From CAYTOF01 sp964439435 (GTDB lineage Bacteria > Bacillota > Clostridia > Oscillospirales > QAMX01), in the NCBI GenBank assembly GCA_964439435.1, contig CAYTOF010000077.1, positions 1 to 9,089 of the forward strand: a stretch of 9,089 nucleotides of DNA, in the 5' to 3' direction. The notes beneath the pieces were generated by a model that saw only the letters and a list, made by a program, of their open reading frames with translations, did no database searches and had not been told where the DNA came from. Made by a program: the position numbers and the translations under genes. Positions 7,978 to 9,089 of this stretch are shown here, piece by piece. The number at the start of each line of letters is the position of its first letter. Positions within the stretch are counted from its first letter, which is position 1.

Positions 7978-8377
7978 CGTCATCGCCCCCTTGATCCGGC
8001 CTACAGCGGGCATCCAACATTTGAATAACGGCGATGGATATGCGCGGGAAAATATAGGGGATAATCATTGCAATAGGATTTACCTTAAAATATACGATTG
8101 CAACAATACCACCAATCAGAAGCAATAGCATACGTGATGTATATGAAATACCGGCAACCGCTTTGCCGCGAGAATCTGAATCGGTTGCTTTATTTAATGT
8201 GACCGCCAGCAGAACAAAGTTAAGGCATACCAAGAACAATCCGCTGAGCGCTCCCCATAAAACAGATAGAGAAAACTGTCCTGCCAGAGTAAAAATCCCA
8301 AGCATGACTGCTGTTAGTATGGAGCTGATCCCACTGACGAATAAAATATGTTTTTTTACATCGCTGCTGAATTTCAT
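7967..8377 (-). CDS. atpI: ATP synthase-associated protein AtpI (subunit I)
   Basis: This 136-aa membrane protein has four likely helices (about residues 10-32, 36-60, 76-97 and 99-118) and a short polar C-terminus rich in Asp and Arg. Its size, topology and place between atpZ and atpB match AtpI. In other bacteria AtpI is not part of the final enzyme and has been linked to c-ring assembly, and with AtpZ to Mg2+/Ca2+ handling; which role applies here is not shown by the sequence. ATG 8377 has GAGAGGG 7 nt upstream and follows the atpZ stop by 12 bp. The end overlaps the start of atpB. Confidence 0.85.
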   Translation of the reverse strand: MKFSSDVKKHILFVSGISSILTAVMLGIFTLAGQFSLSVLWGALSGLFLVCLNFVLLAVTLNKATDSDSRGKAVAGISYTSRMLLLLIGGIVAIVYFKVNPIAMIIPYIFPRISIAVIQMLDARCRPDQGGDDDGR

Positions 8378-8389
8378 ATATATACCCTC

Positions 8390-8644
8390 TCACTCATGAC
8401 GATTAAATCCCAATGGTTTTTTATTGTTCTCATCTGTTTGATCTTTATAAAACCTGTAAAAAGTGTTGATCATGGACGCAATCCCTAATAGTATGCCGAT
8501 TACAATTACCCAATAACCGGTCTGAAAACGTTTTTGTATCCAAACAGATAGAAACACACACAAAAGGACAGGTGCAATCAGCGATACACTAAGCTGTGTC
8601 ACCATAATCAATTTTGCAAATGTTCCTTTTCTCTGCTCCTTCAT
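8390..8644 (-). CDS. atpZ: AtpZ-like small membrane protein, first gene of the ATP synthase operon
   Basis: This 84-aa protein has a short basic N-terminus, two membrane helices (about residues 12-34 and 43-63) and a charged C-terminal tail (FYRFYKDQTDENNKK). Such proteins of about 70 to 110 residues open many bacterial atp operons and are grouped as the AtpZ or ATPase gene 1 family; they act with AtpI in assembly or divalent-cation handling. The ATG at 8644 has GGGAG about 10 nt upstream, a somewhat long spacing. It is the first gene after the attenuated leader, so it would be the first to respond to readthrough. Identity rests on size, topology and position more than on diagnostic residues. 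Confidence 0.78.
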   Translation of the reverse strand: MKEQRKGTFAKLIMVTQLSVSLIAPVLLCVFLSVWIQKRFQTGYWVIVIGILLGIASMINTFYRFYKDQTDENNKKPLGFNRHE

Positions 8645-8696
8645 TTACATACATCTCCCAAGCATAAAACATTCCTCTTACCGGAAAGTTTGATAT

Positions 8697-8764
8697 AAAA
8701 AAGGCACTATGTTTCAAGAGTTTTCCTCACCCCAGGAAAACCATAACCTTGAAAGCATAATGCC
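8697..8764 (-). terminator. Intrinsic terminator / attenuator hairpin in the atp operon leader, candidate riboswitch
   Basis: Read on the minus strand, GGCATTATG (8764-8756) pairs with CATAGTGCC (8711-8703), 9 pairs including one U-G wobble. TTTCAAG (8754-8748) pairs with CTTGAAA (8718-8712), and GTTTTCC (8741-8735) pairs with GGAAAAC (8726-8720). A single C bulge, a 6-by-1 internal loop and the loop TGGGGTGA interrupt the stem. Six T (8702-8697) follow directly. On the plus strand the wobble becomes a C-A mismatch and no T run follows, so the element is built for minus-strand RNA. It lies between the predicted operon promoter and atpZ, which makes it an attenuator rather than an end-of-gene terminator. 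The interrupted stem with purine-rich loops could be a ligand-binding aptamer; this is inference. Confidence 0.75.
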
Positions 8765-8801
8765 CAACACGATAAATATATTCAATTCTTTATATTTTAG
8801 C

Positions 8802-8830
8802 ATTGTATCATATTTATTGACATTACGCAA
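8802..8830 (-). promoter_or_regulatory. Candidate sigma-A promoter of the atp operon (extended -10)
   Basis: On the minus strand, TTGCGT (8830-8825) and TACAAT (8807-8802) are separated by 17 bp, and TG at 8810-8809 makes an extended -10 (TGATACAAT). The -35 matches only half the consensus, which extended -10 promoters tolerate. Transcription would start near 8795, giving a leader of about 150 nt before atpZ that contains the attenuator hairpin. No comparable promoter is seen between the hairpin and atpZ. Confidence 0.6.
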
Positions 8831-8881
8831 GCCTTTTTATAAAATCTCTTTTTAGGCCGCAAATTATTGTAATTTTACCCA

Positions 8882-8910
8882 TTGACAAAAAGCGTTATGC
8901 ATGCTATAGT
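8882..8910 (+). promoter_or_regulatory. Near-consensus sigma-A promoter on the plus strand, divergent from the atp operon
   Basis: A perfect -35 TTGACA (8882-8887) and a -10 TATAGT (8905-8910) are spaced 17 bp apart, and TG at 8902-8903 gives an extended -10 (TGCTATAGT). This is the best promoter match in the window. Transcription should start near 8917 and enter a short structured leader ending in a terminator, with the controlled gene to the right of the window. Confidence 0.75.
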
Positions 8911-8949
8911 TATTTAATATAATAAAATACATAATATCCGGTTGGACAG

Positions 8950-8991
8950 ATGTCTGCCTTAATGCGGATGGATGTTTTCAAGTTTTTGTAG
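8950..8991 (+). CDS. Possible 13-codon leader peptide
   Basis: An ATG at 8950 opens the frame MSALMRMDVFKFL with a TAG stop at 8989-8991, ending only three bases before the terminator stem. The start codon sits in the loop of a small predicted hairpin. No good Shine-Dalgarno is seen; only GGAC lies just upstream, which is too close. The location between promoter and terminator is where regulatory leader peptides occur, and the N-terminal pattern (Met, Ser/Thr, two residues, Met-Arg-hydrophobic) recalls macrolide-stalling leaders such as ErmDL (MTHSMRLR...). The basic residue needed at the stall site there is an Asp here, so the resemblance may be chance. Confidence 0.3.
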   Translation: MSALMRMDVFKFL

Positions 8992-8994
8992 CTT

Positions 8995-9032
8995 AAGGGT
9001 GGAGGCTTCGCAGGAAGCTTCTCACCCTTTTT
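8995..9032 (+). terminator. Intrinsic terminator of the plus-strand leader
   Basis: AAGGGTGGAGGCTTC (8995-9009) pairs with GAAGCTTCTCACCCTT (9014-9029) as 15 base pairs with one G-U wobble and a single bulged T (9022). The loop is GCAG and the stem runs into five T (9028-9032). On the minus strand only two T follow the stem, so it acts on plus-strand transcription. It is about 80 nt downstream of the predicted start site. Confidence 0.8.
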
Positions 9033-9042
9033 GTATAGACTG

Positions 9043-9089
9043 ATGAATTACATCATCGATCGCTTCGGAGAAAATGTACATACTTTCAT
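9043..9089 (+). other. Open frame running off the right edge, possible gene start or gene remnant
   Basis: After the terminator, an ATG at 9043 opens a frame MNYIIDRFGENVHTF that is still open at the window end. No ribosome binding site precedes it, so it may not be the true start of the downstream gene. The motif IIDRFGENV faintly recalls the C-terminal part of WYL-domain transcriptional regulators, which would imply a remnant rather than an intact gene; this is a weak recollection. With 47 bases visible, the call is only that coding-like sequence may begin here. Confidence 0.25.

Larger units (their letters stand above)
8917..9032 (+). ncRNA. Structured attenuator leader RNA (or short sRNA) upstream of an unseen gene
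   Basis: The transcript predicted from the promoter at 8882-8910 would be about 116 nt long if it ends at the terminator. Within it, ATCCG (8936-8940) can pair with CGGAT (8965-8969), enclosing a small hairpin CAG/CTG (8947-8949 with 8954-8956). CCTTAA (8957-8962) can instead pair with TTAAGG (8993-8998), which would take the first bases of the terminator stem. Promoter, alternative pairings, terminator and then further sequence is the layout of a transcription attenuator or riboswitch. I do not recognise a named riboswitch class. A free-standing small RNA is the alternative. Confidence 0.5.

Noticed and set aside
1628..8644. An N-ATPase type operon (the laterally spread Na+-translocating F-ATPase family)
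   Set aside because: N-ATPase operons run beta, epsilon, AtpQ, AtpR, a, c, b, alpha, gamma and lack delta. Here the order is the classical one with atpH present and beta and epsilon last.
8645..8696. A second atp promoter between the attenuator hairpin and atpZ
   Set aside because: No -35/-10 pair with acceptable spacing was found, only AT-rich sequence and a weak ribosome binding site.
8817..8843. A second plus-strand promoter, TTGACA (8817-8822) with TATAAA (8838-8843)
   Set aside because: The spacer is only 15 bp, and the better match at 8882-8910 lies just downstream. It overlaps the -35 of the minus-strand promoter and may be coincidental AT-rich sequence.
9048..9089. Minus-strand frame MKVCTFSPKRSMM ending at 9048, possibly the 3' end of a gene from the right
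   Set aside because: Only 14 codons are visible, it lacks recognisable features, and the following hairpin has only two T on that strand. It cannot be excluded without more sequence.

Overview
This window is almost entirely one minus-strand operon for an F1Fo ATP synthase, read from right to left. The order is atpZ, atpI, atpB (a), atpE (c), atpF (b), atpH (delta), atpA (alpha), atpG (gamma), atpD (beta), atpC (epsilon). It is followed by a KdpD-like sensor histidine kinase and the first ten codons of a KdpE-like response regulator cut by the left edge. Gene order, GTG and TTG starts, strong AGGAGG-type ribosome binding sites and the protein sequences point to a low-to-moderate GC anaerobic Firmicute, most likely a member of the Clostridia; this taxonomic call is inference. 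All eight core subunits look intact, with no frameshift or lost catalytic residue.

The c subunit carries the full set of side chains that bind Na+ in Ilyobacter-type rotors (Gln29, Glu62, Ser63, Thr64, Tyr67). The enzyme is therefore probably Na+-coupled, linking ATP synthesis or hydrolysis to a sodium gradient. The kinase and regulator that follow resemble the K+/osmotic Kdp system, but the kinase lacks the N-terminal KdpD sensor and UspA-like domains. The 46-bp junction after atpC shows no terminator, so the two-component genes may be read with the ATP synthase.

The 445 bp on the right (8645-9089) is the richest regulatory stretch. On the minus strand, an extended -10 promoter (8802-8830) is followed about 30 nt after the predicted start by a 62-nt, 23-bp interrupted hairpin (8703-8764) ending in six U, upstream of atpZ. 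That layout is a transcription attenuator or riboswitch in the leader of the atp operon. Given the Na+ signature, a Na+-sensing riboswitch is the leading hypothesis, but it has not been tested here. On the plus strand, a near-consensus sigma-A promoter (8882-8910) drives a divergent leader. This leader holds a 13-codon ORF, a second intrinsic terminator (8995-9032) and a candidate competing antiterminator pairing, and it leads toward a gene outside the window. Both divergent transcripts from this intergenic region thus appear to be controlled by premature termination.
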